Source of the DNA: Podocnemis expansa | Lineage: Eukaryota; Chordata; Testudines; Podocnemididae | Length of the DNA: 64,000 bases | Assembly: GCA_007922195.1 (NCBI GenBank) | Contig: ML682005.1 | Span: 40,974,531-41,038,530 of the forward strand | Direction of reading: 5' to 3' | In this document: positions 46,901 through 57,131 of the stretch, one piece after another | Layout: every line of letters starts with the position of its first letter | Numbering within the stretch: position 1 is the stretch's first letter | Program-made: the position numbers and the translations under genes | The notes under the pieces: model-generated | What the model was told of the DNA's origin: nothing | Databases searched by the model: none | What the model saw: the letters and a program-made list of their open reading frames with translations, nothing else

Positions 46901-47710
46901 CTTATCTGTATGAAAGACACTATCAAAAATATTAACTATACTACTGATTTGTGAAAGCAGAAAAAAAAAGATGTCTTGTTCCGTGCAGTTGAGTATCAAC
47001 ATAAACGAAGATACTCTGTTCAAAAATCTTGGCAGGTTTAGGAAATGACAAAAACCCCATTACCTCCTCACATTAAACTTGTATTAAGATTTGAATATCA
47101 GTTGCCTTTTACAGTCTAGTTAGCAAAATACCTCGTTCTGTGAGATAAAGCACTACATAAAGTAATTTATAATACTGTATAGAATACATATTCACTGTTC
47201 ATGTGCCCTGTACTGGAATACCTCCATAATAAACCACACAAATGCACTGATTTAATGTAGTGAACTGTTTTCTCGTCTATTTATTTCAACACTAGCTTGC
47301 TGAACATAGGTGACACTGCACTTATCATTAGTTTGCTAAGGAAATAAGACACTTGGTACCATTCTTGTTGGTCACAAGAAACTTTATATGCGTTTCCTGT
47401 AGATTTCTGGCATCCAGCCAAAGGAAACAGTTAAGCATTAGTGACTGGCACATATAGCCTCTTAATGATGTAATGTTGGGTTCCCTCATCATAACAGTTG
47501 ACATCTTGTGTGTGAAAAGTGCACAAGCAGAAAAAAAGGCAGCTTGACAAAACTAGATATAAAAAAATAAGTTTGCTACACTCAGGACAGGAAAATTACT
47601 GAAGCATCTAAAAGGGGTCTGCACCTCTACAGTAAAAACATTAAAATATGCAACTGCTACTGCCCCCTTAAGAAAAGGGATGTAAAGAATATCGACTTCA
47701 AAATACATAC

Positions 47711-47812
47711 CTCTAGTTTATCAATCTTTCTATAGATGTCTCTCATTTCTGTAGCTTTTTTATGGATCTGAGGTACACTTTCATTGACTACTTGGGAGGA
47801 CTCACTTCGAAT
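47711..47812 (-). CDS. BLOC1S4: BLOC1S4 exon 3
   Basis: The minus-strand acceptor GTTTTTAG ends at 47813 and the donor GTATGT begins at 47710. The 102-nt exon encodes 34 residues, IRSESSQVVNESVPQIHKKA then TEMRDIYRKIDKLE, matching the human core helix (heptad-like spacing of I, V, M, I, L). It is phase 0 on both sides and runs directly into exon 4's AFVKMV. Confidence 0.93.
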
Positions 47813-48077
47813 CTAAAAACAATCCAAACAAATTACATAAAGTTAAGTCATCACTATAATCACTAAATCTGTACAATAATTAAGGTATCACTTAAGTTTG
47901 TGACACCTAGGTAAAGTCTCTTGTATCTTGAAGGCAGTAAACAAACAAATGGTGGTATTCTAATTGGTTAACATAAGAAATGAGACTGCCATATACTTGC
48001 GTAAGTATTTCCAAATGTCACAGAGGACTGCCAACAGTGAAAAACAAAAGCCAAAATGTAATAAATAACGACAATCA

Positions 48078-48280
48078 GTGCCCTGAAAATCTATGGATAT
48101 CTGCATTATAGCTGTGGACCATTTCTTGTGGATGAAGATCCACATATTTGTATCCACACAGTGCTCTACAGATGAGTAGAACATTGCAAATCCGCAGATA
48201 TCCGCACTATAGTCACATCTGTGGATGCAATGTGCACATCTGTGGACTATTTCTTGTAGATGCAGATCCACATATTTGCT
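48078..48280. mobile_element. GCGGATAT-family MITE, dimeric
   Basis: Two degenerate copies of the motif series (GGATATCTGCATTATAG, ACCATTTCTTGTGGATG, CCACATATTTG) follow each other, split near 48172. Ends are CAGTGCCCTG and ATTTGCTCTA, weaker than in the copy at 23088. Confidence 0.5.
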
Positions 48281-49687
48281 CTAAAAATAATAAAACAACA
48301 AAGCCTTGCACTTTCAACACTTTTCATTTAAAGATCACAAAATATTTTATAAAGGTCAACATTACTCCTATTTAACAGATGGGAAAATGGTGGCACTGAC
48401 CCGTTAAGACACCTACTGAAGGTCACAATGAGCCAGTGCATTTTGAGAGCAAGAGACAAGTGCAATTCTTTACCATACAGCCAATCAATTCCTACCCATT
48501 TTAATTTTTTCTAAGGTGCCCATGACATTCAGACAGTTTACTTATTATTTTAATTAATAAAAGGTGCTTTCTTGTAGGAACCTTTCTGTCATCTTTGACT
48601 TGGTCCTTTCTCTCCTCCAAAGCTCCACAACCAAACAACATCTTTGCCAAACAAATGAGTATCTCTAACTGCAACAAGATTTTTTTATTTAAACATATGG
48701 GAGCAACATTGTATTGCAGTTACCTTTTCTTGGAGAGGGATATAGACAGGAAACATATTTGATAGATATGTGGTTTTGCTCTCTCAATAACATTACAAGA
48801 GTGATACCAAAATATAGAAAGTTCCTATACCACAATGGGTATATGAAGCTACATTACTTGCAAGGCACTTTTAATCAAAAAAGGAGCTATGAAGTCTGAT
48901 GTCTCTCTTCTGTGGTTCAAGACCGAGGGTGGTAAGGGGATATTTTTAAATAATCTTTCTGTCCAGGAGAGACAAGCTGTTACAGCTAATTGCACGTGGA
49001 TCTCTTTTATTGGCACTGATTGTATGTGTGTGTGATGCAATTCTTAAATCGTCTAATAACAGAAGTTTTATTTATTTATTTATTTTTGCTGCACCCTGGT
49101 CCTCTCCAGAGACTCATATCTCATGCATTCCCCACTCAGCACAGGGAAAACCAGCACTGAATTTTAAGCTAGGGGTTGGAATCCCACATGACCAATGCAT
49201 ACAGGTAGTAGGCCTGGACACCCTTTGAATCCCAGCTGCTTGAATTGACAATTTGTATGTGTACTTGGTGGATGCACCCTTTCCCTGCATGTGTGTCAGG
49301 GTGTGAAGCCTTAGCTGGGGGGCCAGGACGCCTGTGCAGGGAGATCTGTGAGAGGCGGGGATAGCAGAAAAAGGAGCGTGTTCTTATAAGGCTGTGCGGT
49401 TTCTGTAGGTGTTGGCTGGCAGCACTGTGCGTGGTGTATAATGGTAACAGGGGACCAAAGATGAGGACCCTTGGATCAGCCTCCTCCTACCCATGATATC
49501 CAGAGCAGCATGGAGTGGAATTGGGCACTCCAAGGATTTTGACTAACACACACTGGCTACTCTGAAGAGACCAGAAAGATGTTCTAAACCATTCAGCGAC
49601 TTGTATCCCTGCTAATGTGTGAAGGGGAGGTGAGAGAGAGCAGGGAAAGCACAAGCCAGAATCTGAAACAACGAAGTCTCATATACG

Positions 49688-50281
49688 TAGAGCCCTGCAG
49701 ATCCACGGGCATCCTCATTCGTGGATGCAGGTGAAGATAACTGCAGACCGACTCATAAACACAGATTCTATTTTTATCTGCCCAGGGTGAGATCCATCCC
49801 TGCAGCTGCTGCTCTGACCTGTGTCAGCAACACACAGGGGAACAATGAAGTGCTCCAGCCAATCCTAGCTCAGCTCTGATTGCAGTCTGCCAGCCAATCA
49901 GAGTCTCAGTCACAGCAGGCAAGGGCTTGGAGCATCACCACTCACTGTCAGTCACTCAGCTTGCTGGCCTTTGATTGGCTCATTCCGCAAGACTTCCCTG
50001 CCCACTTCTTCCTGTTCTTGTTTGCTGTTTGCATGCCATGCTGTCACCCACCGATTTCACTGGTGGCCAAGGAAATCTGATCAAGAGCACACCATGCGAA
50101 CTGCAAACAAGACAGGACCCATGTGGGGAATGAGCCAATTAAAGGCTAAAACACTGACTGTGAGCCCAAGCTCAGTCGCAGATGCAGTTACGGATGTAGA
50201 TAAAACCTGGCATGCAGATTATGGATCAAACAGATACTGAGTAGATGCAGAGCCACATTTTTGTATCCGTGCAGGGCTCTA
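49688..50281. mobile_element. Composite GCGGATAT-family MITE with long hairpin core
   Basis: It begins TAGAGCCCTGCAGATCCACG and ends CCGTGCAGGGCTCTA; the flanks CATATACG and CTTATATG match 6/8. Unlike the 130-bp relatives it has about 400 bp of interior with a long imperfect inverted repeat: CTTTGATTGGCTCATTCC (49970-49987) pairs with GGAATGAGCCAATTAAAG near 50127-50144, and TTGTTTGCTGTTTGCA with TGCGAACTGCAAACAA. No coding potential. Confidence 0.6.
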
Positions 50282-51018
50282 CTTATATGCTTATCATTTT
50301 ACGCATGTATAATTCTCATTTATATATGGATACCTGCTAATATCCAGTTATTAGTTCTATGTTACATATTTTAAAAGTTGCATTTTGCTACTTTTTACTA
50401 ACAAAATAAACAAATGAATAAATACAATTCAGGTTGCAAAAAAGTCCTGCACTCTGCTTCAGTGCTGCAAACACACAATGCAATCTTACAGTCTGAAATG
50501 AATTCTGCGTCTGTTAGACACCACAAAAAATTTGGCAACAATTATTAATAATCCAAAATGGCTGGGGTCAACCCTAAACTTTGGACTGCCAAAAGCCAAG
50601 CGTGGAAGACAAGGGCCAAATCACACCATAACTGTCCTGTACACTTCCCTTGAAGTTCTGGCATCCAATGCCATCAGAGACATGATACTGGGCAAGATGA
50701 ACTGTAAATAGCAGCTGTTATGTTCTTAATGATTTATTATGATCACTGAAATTATGAACAAGATGGAGATTCAAGAGTGACTGAACTCAAATAATTATGA
50801 ATTAAAATTCAAAGAAACACTTCTATTAGTCTTAGGTTTTGAAAAAAACCTAATTTTTATTAAGCTTATGGGCCAAAAATACTTAGAAGTGTCGCTTCAA
50901 ATACCTGTCACTGTATTGGCTAATATGTCCATAAAGGAAACTTGAGGTACATCTTCAAATATATAGGAGCAATTACACATCTACATACACCCCACCACTG
51001 CAAGCAAATGGGATAATT

Positions 51019-51380
51019 CAGGGACATTGTTGCCCTGAAAAAAGGGTTGGGGACCAGGCCCCACCCCCTGCCACGGGTCTCATTCCTGCTCCTGCCGTTG
51101 GTGGCCAGCAGCCCGGGCAGGCCTGATCAGCCCCAGCTGCTGCCAGCCAGTGGCAGGTGACCCTGGCCCAGATCCAGCCACTGGCAAGCAGCCCAGGCAG
51201 GCCCAATCTGGCTCCAGTCGCTGCCTCCCAGCCAGTGGCACACAGCCCACGCTCAGATCTGGCTCCAGCCCCGGCCCCCAGTGGCTGGCAGCCTCAATCT
51301 GACCCCAACCGCTGCTGGCTTGGAGATTTGGGTGGGTGGGAGAGGGCGGAGTGTACAGCCCCTCAGCAGCGATGTCACTG
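51019..51380. mobile_element. GC-rich hAT-type MITE with perfect 8-bp TSD
   Basis: GGATAATT is found on both sides (51011-51018 and 51381-51388). Ends CAGGGACATTG and CGATGTCACTG are inverted with two mismatches. The interior repeats CAGCCCGGGCAGG/GGCTCCAGCC-like words and is GC-rich. Non-coding. Confidence 0.75.
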
Positions 51381-51573
51381 GGATAATTTATAGGTAAATA
51401 TGCACAGTAACTGTGTGCCTCTACTTTACAAAAAGAAAAGTGACCCCTAATGTTAATAATCTTTGGTTAGTCTGCTGAAGGAGAAAAAAAGCCAAAGAAA
51501 CCCCAAACCATTCAGCATTTTCAGACAGAAAATAGGCAGTATCCATATGGAAACTACAAAGATTAATACATAC

Positions 51574-51645
51574 CATGTCTAGCATCCCCACAAATTCATC
51601 AACCCTGGTCAGCAAGTCTTCTAGACTCCTGTCTAAACTTTCTAT
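51574..51645 (-). CDS. BLOC1S4: BLOC1S4 exon 2
   Basis: The minus-strand acceptor (poly-T tract then TTTACAG) ends at 51646 and the donor GTATGT begins at 51573. The 72-nt exon encodes 24 residues: IESLDRSLEDLLTRVDEF then VGMLDM. LEDLLTRVDEFVGMLDM is essentially identical to the human protein and is the strongest single identifier of the gene. Phase 0. Confidence 0.94.
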
Positions 51646-52524
51646 CTGTAAAAAAAAAAAAAAAAAGCATTTGGGTAATGAAAAGATATTATAGCTGATC
51701 ACAATTTACCTAAAATACCTCTTGGTGACAATTTTGGCATTTCTTAGTAACTACCTCTATATACAAATGGCTAGGTACAAGTTCTGTATGTCAGATCTGT
51801 CCATGTGTAAAGTATGTCTAGGTAGTATGTGTTAAAAATTACACTCACTCTTACTAGATGACTATCCTAATGATTTTATCAGTACAATAAAAGGCACAAG
51901 GCCCTTGAAATCTAGTCAGTTTTAAAAGCTGAGTAAAGAATAATTAAGGTAAGGTCCCAGAAATGAAACACTGGTTGTGACACTAGCAATTTAAAGGTCT
52001 TTTGACAGTAATGAATAAGAAGTACCAATGCGCCTTCAAAGCCAGCACTTAATTCTTTTCTTAATCCACATTTTGAGTTTAGGACGTCAAACACATGTGG
52101 ACCATGAACATCTTCCATCCAGCCCATGACTGTGCTCCATGGGACCATACTCCCTCTCCAACAAAGAGAGAGAATGAACGTGCACATGGTCCCAGATACC
52201 TGCTGCTCTGCAATGCACCCAGTGTCAGGTGTGGCAACATCAAGGAGCGCCGAGTATGCGAGACTACGCTCCACGAGACCACACACTCCCTAACACAGAG
52301 ACAGTGGTCTTGCAGAGCACAGTCTCACATACCTAGCACCCTGCAACGCTTTCAGAGTGCCTTAGTACTTTGAGGTATAGCATGAACAGCCCACTTGAAA
52401 TACATCTATGGCAAATGTGGCACACCATGGCAAATGAATTTGACATCCCTTGCTTAAACTAGCTATCAGTCAAAGATGCATCTCCACATGTAATTTCTAT
52501 TTATAGAAAAACTTCAAATTTACA

Positions 52525-52620
52525 AAAGAAACAAGGAGTCCTGTGGTACTTTTTAAAGTTTAGCTGCATAAGCTTTTACAGGAGAAAATCCCCCTTCCTA
52601 AGATGCTTGAAGATGGGGAA
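52525..52620 (-). mobile_element. Penelope-like terminal fragment
   Basis: AACAAGGAGTCCTGTGGTAC, GCATAAGCTTTTACAGGAG and CTTCCTAAGATGCTTGAAG align with the terminus at 45340, with a short internal loss. Confidence 0.55.
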
Positions 52621-53097
52621 TTTAAATTTACAGACACCAATCTTATAAACAACCTTAGACAGGCCATAGTACCAGACGAAAAAGCAAACAATCACTTTGT
52701 TAAAGTGATGTTAACGAAGAACAAGGCAACATCCCTGGCATTCGGCTGCTTCCCAGGCGCTGGAAATCCCTTTGCAAGGATTAAAAGGACAGCGAAAGCT
52801 AGGCATGGCACAACCTACTGGAAGGCACAGGGCTCAACCTACGGTGACTCTGAAACATTCAACATCAAGAACCATTGGCTTCTCCAGGACTTGAAATTAG
52901 GGGAGGGGTGCAGGGGGAGGGTTGTGGTGCTTACTAAATTGGTATAACACTGTTACTGGCTGACAACTGGGGAGTGTTGGGAAATCAAGCGGGACTGGGG
53001 GGAGGGGGATGTTGGGAAATCCCTGTTACGAACTTCTCCATTTTATAAACACCTCACTCCCAAACAGATTTGATCATAGGAGGAGGGAAAAAAAAAA

Positions 53098-53310
53098 AAA
53101 AAACCTCAAGGAGTCATGTGGCACTTAAAGACTAAATCTGTTAGTCTTTAAGTGCCACACGACTCCTTGGGTTTTTTGCTCGACTAGACTAACACGGCTA
53201 TCCCTTTGGAAACTGATCACAGGAGGGAAAAAAAAAGGAGTCATGTGGCACTTTAACAGATTTATTCTTCGCATGAGTTTTCGTGGGAGAACATCCCACT
53301 TCATCAGATG
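53098..53310. mobile_element. Two Penelope-like termini, the first folded back
   Basis: GGAGTCATGTGGCACTTAAAGACTAA meets its inverted copy TTAGTCTTTAAGTGCCACACGACTCC at about 53133, followed by GACTAGACTAACACGGC. The flanks TGATCATAGGAGG and TGATCACAGGAGG suggest a 13-bp duplication. A second terminus begins near 53238 (AGGAGTCATGTGGCAC). Confidence 0.6.
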
Positions 53311-53331
53311 CCTGCAGCACTACCCCAACAT

Positions 53332-53577
53332 AGGGTTACCAAATGTCAGGCAAAAGGAGGACAGGTCCTCCTTTTTACCTTCCGTCTTCCCTCTGGCAGG
53401 CATTTTAAAAAGACATGATTGTCTCTGGTTTTTTACTTACGGGGGTTAAAGTATGCTGGAAGAGCCCGAAACACCCTATTTTTAGGGGGGGGGAAGCCTC
53501 CCAGGGCCCCCTAAAAAAAGACTATGACATTAACACTATCTTTTCTCCATGTGCCCTCCTTTGGTATCTAGTAACCC
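53332..53577. mobile_element. TIR element, AGGGTTACCA termini
   Basis: AGGGTTACCAAATG and GGTATCTAGTAACCCT are inverted. TTTTTACCTTC and GGCAGGCATTTTAAAAA are shared with the copy at 57132-57997. Confidence 0.55.
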
Positions 53578-53819
53578 TGCTCCAACAGGAAGTAGCCGCT
53601 GCCCTTCGTTTCTATCTAACATGTATCTGGTCACCCCCCACCCTTTCCCTCTCACACGCGTAGAGGCAAGGCCCAGCTTCCGCCCAAACGCCGCCCCCCT
53701 CCCGAAGTTTTGATCGCTCCCTAAGAGACTGAATGAGCACAGAGCTGATATCAGAAATCAAAGAACAAAGAAACCAGTTGCTGAGCACTTCCATCTTCCT
53801 AATCACTCGATGATGGATT

Positions 53820-54228
53820 TGTTAACGACTGTCGTTAGAGATGTACCTGGGACATCAAGACTCCAAAAAGAAACAGCTGAACTCGAATTAATATGCAAAT
53901 TAAATTCTGTGAAAGCAGGACTCAATCGAGACTATGGGTTCTTTTCCCATTACAAAGGGTAATTTGACTTCAGGCTTCCCATGGTTTGAGCCTGTAAACT
54001 GCTCTGATTTGCTGTTACTTTATGACCTGACCCTGTGTTTTACACCCCCTTGCATTTAGTTTCATTCCTTTCTGTAAGTTCCTCAGATGCTTCGAAGATG
54101 GGGGAAGTGGGAGCTTCTCCCATGAAAGCTCATGCAAAAAATAAATCTGTTAGTCTTCAAGTGCCACACAACTGCTTGTTGTTTTTTTTACTGGACTAGA
54201 CTAACACGGCTATCCCTTTGGAAACTTT
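53820..54228 (+). mobile_element. Penelope-like 3' end, plus orientation
   Basis: The plus strand carries a short coding tail (the last part of the GIY-YIG region, ending DYGFFSHYKG and stop), followed by the element's usual 3' sequence and terminus GACTAGACTAACACGGCTAT. It ends about 190 bp from the BLOC1S4 exon 1 donor. Confidence 0.65.
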
Positions 54229-54259
54229 AGGATTTTAGTTTTCCACAAACGAGAATCGC

Positions 54260-54800
54260 CCCTCCCCCCTCCAAACTCCGGCCGCCCGTGGGGGCGGGGC
54301 GGTGTCCCGGGCGCGCTCAGCTCCGTCAGGCCACGCGAGGCCTCGGGCCCGCCCGGCCACCCCCGCCCTACGGGTGCGCGCAGGGGACAAACCGCGCCGC
54401 TCCGCCGGGTTTTTACCTGCGCGCTGAAGTCGGCGCCGGCGGGGAGCAGGCAGGCGGAGTAGGCGGCGGCGGCGCGGCCGAGCAGCAGCTCCGGGGGCTC
54501 CGCCTCCTCCCCGAGGCCTGAGGCGCTGCTGGGGCTCTGCGACACGTTGCCGCTGTCCCCGCTCAGCCACGCGCCCGCCGGCTCCATCCCGCCGCCCGTT
54601 GGCCGCGCGCCCGCTCACGTGACGGGCGGCCGGCAGGGCGGCTCGGGCGCGCGCAAAGGTGACAGCGAGGCGAGCCGGCCGCGCATGCGCCGCGGCGTGA
54701 GGCTCGGGCGGGGCTGCCGCCTCCTCCCCTCCCCCACGAGGGAATCTTTGCCCGCCTGCCCCAGCCGGGGAGCACGTGCTGCGGCTCGGAGCGCTGCGCT
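54260..54800 (-). promoter_or_regulatory. BLOC1S4: CpG-island promoter of BLOC1S4 with CLEAR-like E-box
   Basis: A CpG-dense block covers exon 1 and its upstream flank. The site GTCACGTGAG on the minus strand (54623-54614) sits about 30 bp upstream of the ATG and matches the TFEB/MITF CLEAR consensus GTCACGTGAC at nine of ten positions. A CACGTG-class core also occurs at 54773-54778 (GCACGTGC). No TATA box is seen. Regulation by MiT/TFE factors is inference. Confidence 0.75.
54417..54587 (-). CDS. BLOC1S4: BLOC1S4 exon 1, first coding exon
   Basis: On the minus strand, ATG is at 54587-54585 and the 171-nt coding part ends before the donor GTAAAA at 54416. It encodes 57 residues starting MEPAGAWLSGDSGNVSQSPS and ending AGADFSAQ. 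The segment WSGDSGxVSQSxSSASG is recognisable in the human protein, which supports both the start and the identification. The codon use is GC-rich because the exon lies in the CpG island. Longer frames on this strand in other registers are artefacts. Confidence 0.9.
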
Positions 54801-54822
54801 AGCTCGTGCCCTGCTTGGCTAA

Positions 54823-57131
54823 AGGGGTAGCAGGACAGGGGGTGAGGGCATGGGGTTGGTTTTTCGGCTGCAGCACAATGTGGGGGAGAAGCAGGGTGCA
54901 GGCACGGAAGCCAAGTGCAAATGCAGGAGAGATTGGCCTTAGACTGTAAGCAGGGGGTCTCAAACTCACATCACCAGCAGGGTGCAGTGAGGACATATGG
55001 GCAGCATGAGGAGTACCTTAGCCCGAGGGTCAGACCAAAGAAACTATTTCATACAATATTGCAAATATCGATAACACTAGTGAGGTTGTGGGCCGCAGGA
55101 AATTGCATTGGGGCTGCGTGTGGCCCACAGGCTTTGTGTTTGAGACCCCTGCTAGAAGCCTTTCAGGCATTAAGGCGCGGACATTGTGAAATAGCTGGAA
55201 ACAAACAAGGTAACTGCGTCAGACAAGTGCCTAACATCATCCCACCCTTCCCAGCCAGGAGGGTGGGGAACTTAGTCCCCCAGGAAAACAGCTGCCAGCC
55301 CACAGTGGGTGGGCTTCTACTGCAAAATTGCATCCACCTGAACTGACGTGCATGGAAATAATCACTTTACTCTCCTCCAAAATTTGCCTTGTGAGAAGGT
55401 AAGCATGTTCCTGCGGCAACTCTCCCTACAATGCAGAGCCATTACTGACGTATGCTACTTGAAACCGTTTGAACAGGCTCTGCGTGATGTGTATTGAGGC
55501 TAATGGTCCTCGAGCAACTGTACGACTATTCCCCTAACCTAGGTGCATTCACAGTTTTGAATTCTACACGCCACGTCACAGACACCAAAAGCCTACCACT
55601 TTCTGGGCCCTGATTGCCTACCTTGATGAGCACACGCCATTGTTCTTTGCACTGGATCATCTGACCATACTTGCTCCATGAATGCAGAGCTATGAGCTAT
55701 GCTCCTGATGGGGGCAGTTAAGAAGTACTGGATCTCCTGGGGCTGTGGGTAGAAGAGGTTGCAAGCACAATTTAGAATAGATACAAATGTCAACAGCTAG
55801 AAGCAGACTGCATTAGAGAGATCCTGGTAAAGAAAAAGAGAGACCAGCAGCACTGCTGCATGAAGTTACAGGAGCTATGCCAGGTATGACTCTGTGAGGG
55901 AGGAACACAAGAAATCTGGAGCTATCTTTCTTTTACAACAAAATGCATGTCTTACATGGCTTTGCGGGAACCTGAGGCAGAAACCTCTCCTGCCATAAAC
56001 AGCAAGAAGGGAGAAGTGGAGACATGATGTAGTACAGGATTCAAAACATGCCAAGAGGCAAGAGGTGTTACAGAAAAATGATATTAAACCCAGTTTTACC
56101 TGATAAGTCCACTGATGAAGGAGAAGCAAGCAAGCTCAAATAAGTTTTATGGGAATTATTCCTTATAGGAATTTCCCCACAGTTTTGTTGCCTGAAATCT
56201 TTCGCCCCTCCTCCCATTGCCCTTTACCATTTCAAAATGGCATCCATTCCACCCACAGCTTTAGAGACCAAAAGCGTTGACTTTTGATTGATTACTTCAG
56301 TGATGCTACAAAATTCTCTTAAGAGAATACTTTCAAAAAATAGTATGGCAATCTACCTGCACAGTCCATACCAGATCTGTGGTGTGCCAGAGTTAGGAAG
56401 AAAGGAGGCAGAAGTTAGTATCCCCTTCTCCAGTCTTTGGTTTGCTTAACTAGGCAGCAAGTGCCATGCAGAGTACTTGGAATGGAAATGTCCCTTTTGT
56501 CTTTGAAAGATCTTGATGAAGCTTCTATGGAGATATTCTGCAGTTCCCTCTCCCACATGTTAGAGACGACAGCTTTGTTTTCCCCCATCCCACTCTGAAG
56601 AGTTCAGATGGGATCACTGCAGCAGTACACAGGCTAGAAATACAGCAGCCAGGGCCACTTTGAAACACCACTAGCAGCTGAACTTTATGCCTTTGTCACC
56701 CTTCTCTGAGCAGTCCACATTAGCAGGGAAGCATCCCGAGGAATCCACAAATGCTTTCCTGGAAAAATGTCCCTTTCCATTGCTGTGCTTAGTGACACAG
56801 GGGTGGAGTGTGTGGTAAATTAGAAAAGGGCCGCCTCTGCTGTCTGTTGCTTCACCAGAGCAAGGGAGCTCTGTTGCTACAAATGTATGCACATTACCAA
56901 GAGTCATGTCTGGATAGTAGGAGATGATTAGTGGCTTTACACACTTGGGGGTCAGCAGCACCCACTGTGGATTTTCCATCTCCAATGCCCTCTGATCAGT
57001 AGCAGTCCCACTTAAATTTGGGGGGGGGTTGGAATTTTTTGGGGGGTGTAAGGGCCAATGAGATGCAAGACTGTGGTAGTGAAACGGGGCTACCTGGCAC
57101 CATATTAAAAATTGGTCAGTAGTTCATTGAA
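54823..57131. other. Region upstream of BLOC1S4, no gene seen
   Basis: Contains a hAT MITE (54951-55151); otherwise mixed unique-looking sequence with frames up to 104 residues on the minus strand (56985-56671) that resemble no protein I know and lack convincing exon context. Confidence 0.5.
54951..55151. mobile_element. hAT-type MITE, CAGGGGTCTCAAAC family
   Basis: Inverted ends CAGGGGGTCTCAAACTC and GTGTTTGAGACCCCTG; same family as 3950-4134. The flanking duplication is weak (ACTGTAAG versus CTAGAAGC). Confidence 0.6.

Larger units (their letters stand above)
42114..47710 (-). other. BLOC1S4: BLOC1S4 intron 3
   Basis: About 5.6 kb. Holds a fold-back DNA element (42782-43169), a possible mariner-like fragment (about 43444-43631; TAGGGCTGTGTAG and ACATGCCCTG ends), a Penelope-like fold-back (43835-44062) and a Penelope-like element with coding remnants (45340-46900). 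The rest, for example 44076-45339 and 46901-47710, shows no gene. Confidence 0.65.
47813..51573 (-). other. BLOC1S4: BLOC1S4 intron 2
   Basis: About 3.8 kb. Holds a dimeric GCGGATAT-family MITE (about 48078-48280), a (TTTA)n tract at 49069-49086, a composite MITE of the same family (49688-50281) and a GC-rich hAT element (51019-51380). The remaining stretches 48281-49687 and 50282-51018 show no recognisable gene. Confidence 0.65.
51646..54416 (-). other. BLOC1S4: BLOC1S4 intron 1
   Basis: About 2.8 kb containing Penelope-like fragments (52525-52620, 53098-53310, 53820-54228), a repeat segment at 52880-53020 shared with 63220-63310, and a TIR element at 53332-53577. The 114-residue frame at 52603-52947 lies across repeats and is not supported as a gene. 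Confidence 0.6.
40398..54620 (-). other. BLOC1S4: BLOC1S4 gene span (five coding exons)
   Basis: The gene encodes the cappuccino subunit of BLOC-1, the cytosolic complex that sorts cargo to lysosome-related organelles such as melanosomes and platelet dense granules. Five coding exons of 57, 24, 34, 45 and 32 codons plus stop give 192 residues, near the 217 of human as I recall. All introns have GT/AG borders and phase 0. The protein has an acidic/serine-rich N-terminus, a helical coiled-coil core (LEDLLTRVDEFVGMLDM onward) and a C-terminal FKTEDYF block. Human BLOC1S4 is, to my knowledge, a single-exon gene on chromosome 4, so the intron-bearing form next to ADNP2 is notable. ATTAAA hexamers on the minus strand at 39679-39674 and 39665-39660 are possible poly(A) signals. 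Confidence 0.92.

Noticed and set aside
52603..52947. 114-residue frame in BLOC1S4 intron 1
   Set aside because: Begins in a Penelope-like fragment and ends in a dispersed repeat; no recognisable protein.
56671..56985. 104-residue minus-strand frame upstream of BLOC1S4
   Set aside because: No family resemblance or exon borders; could be chance.
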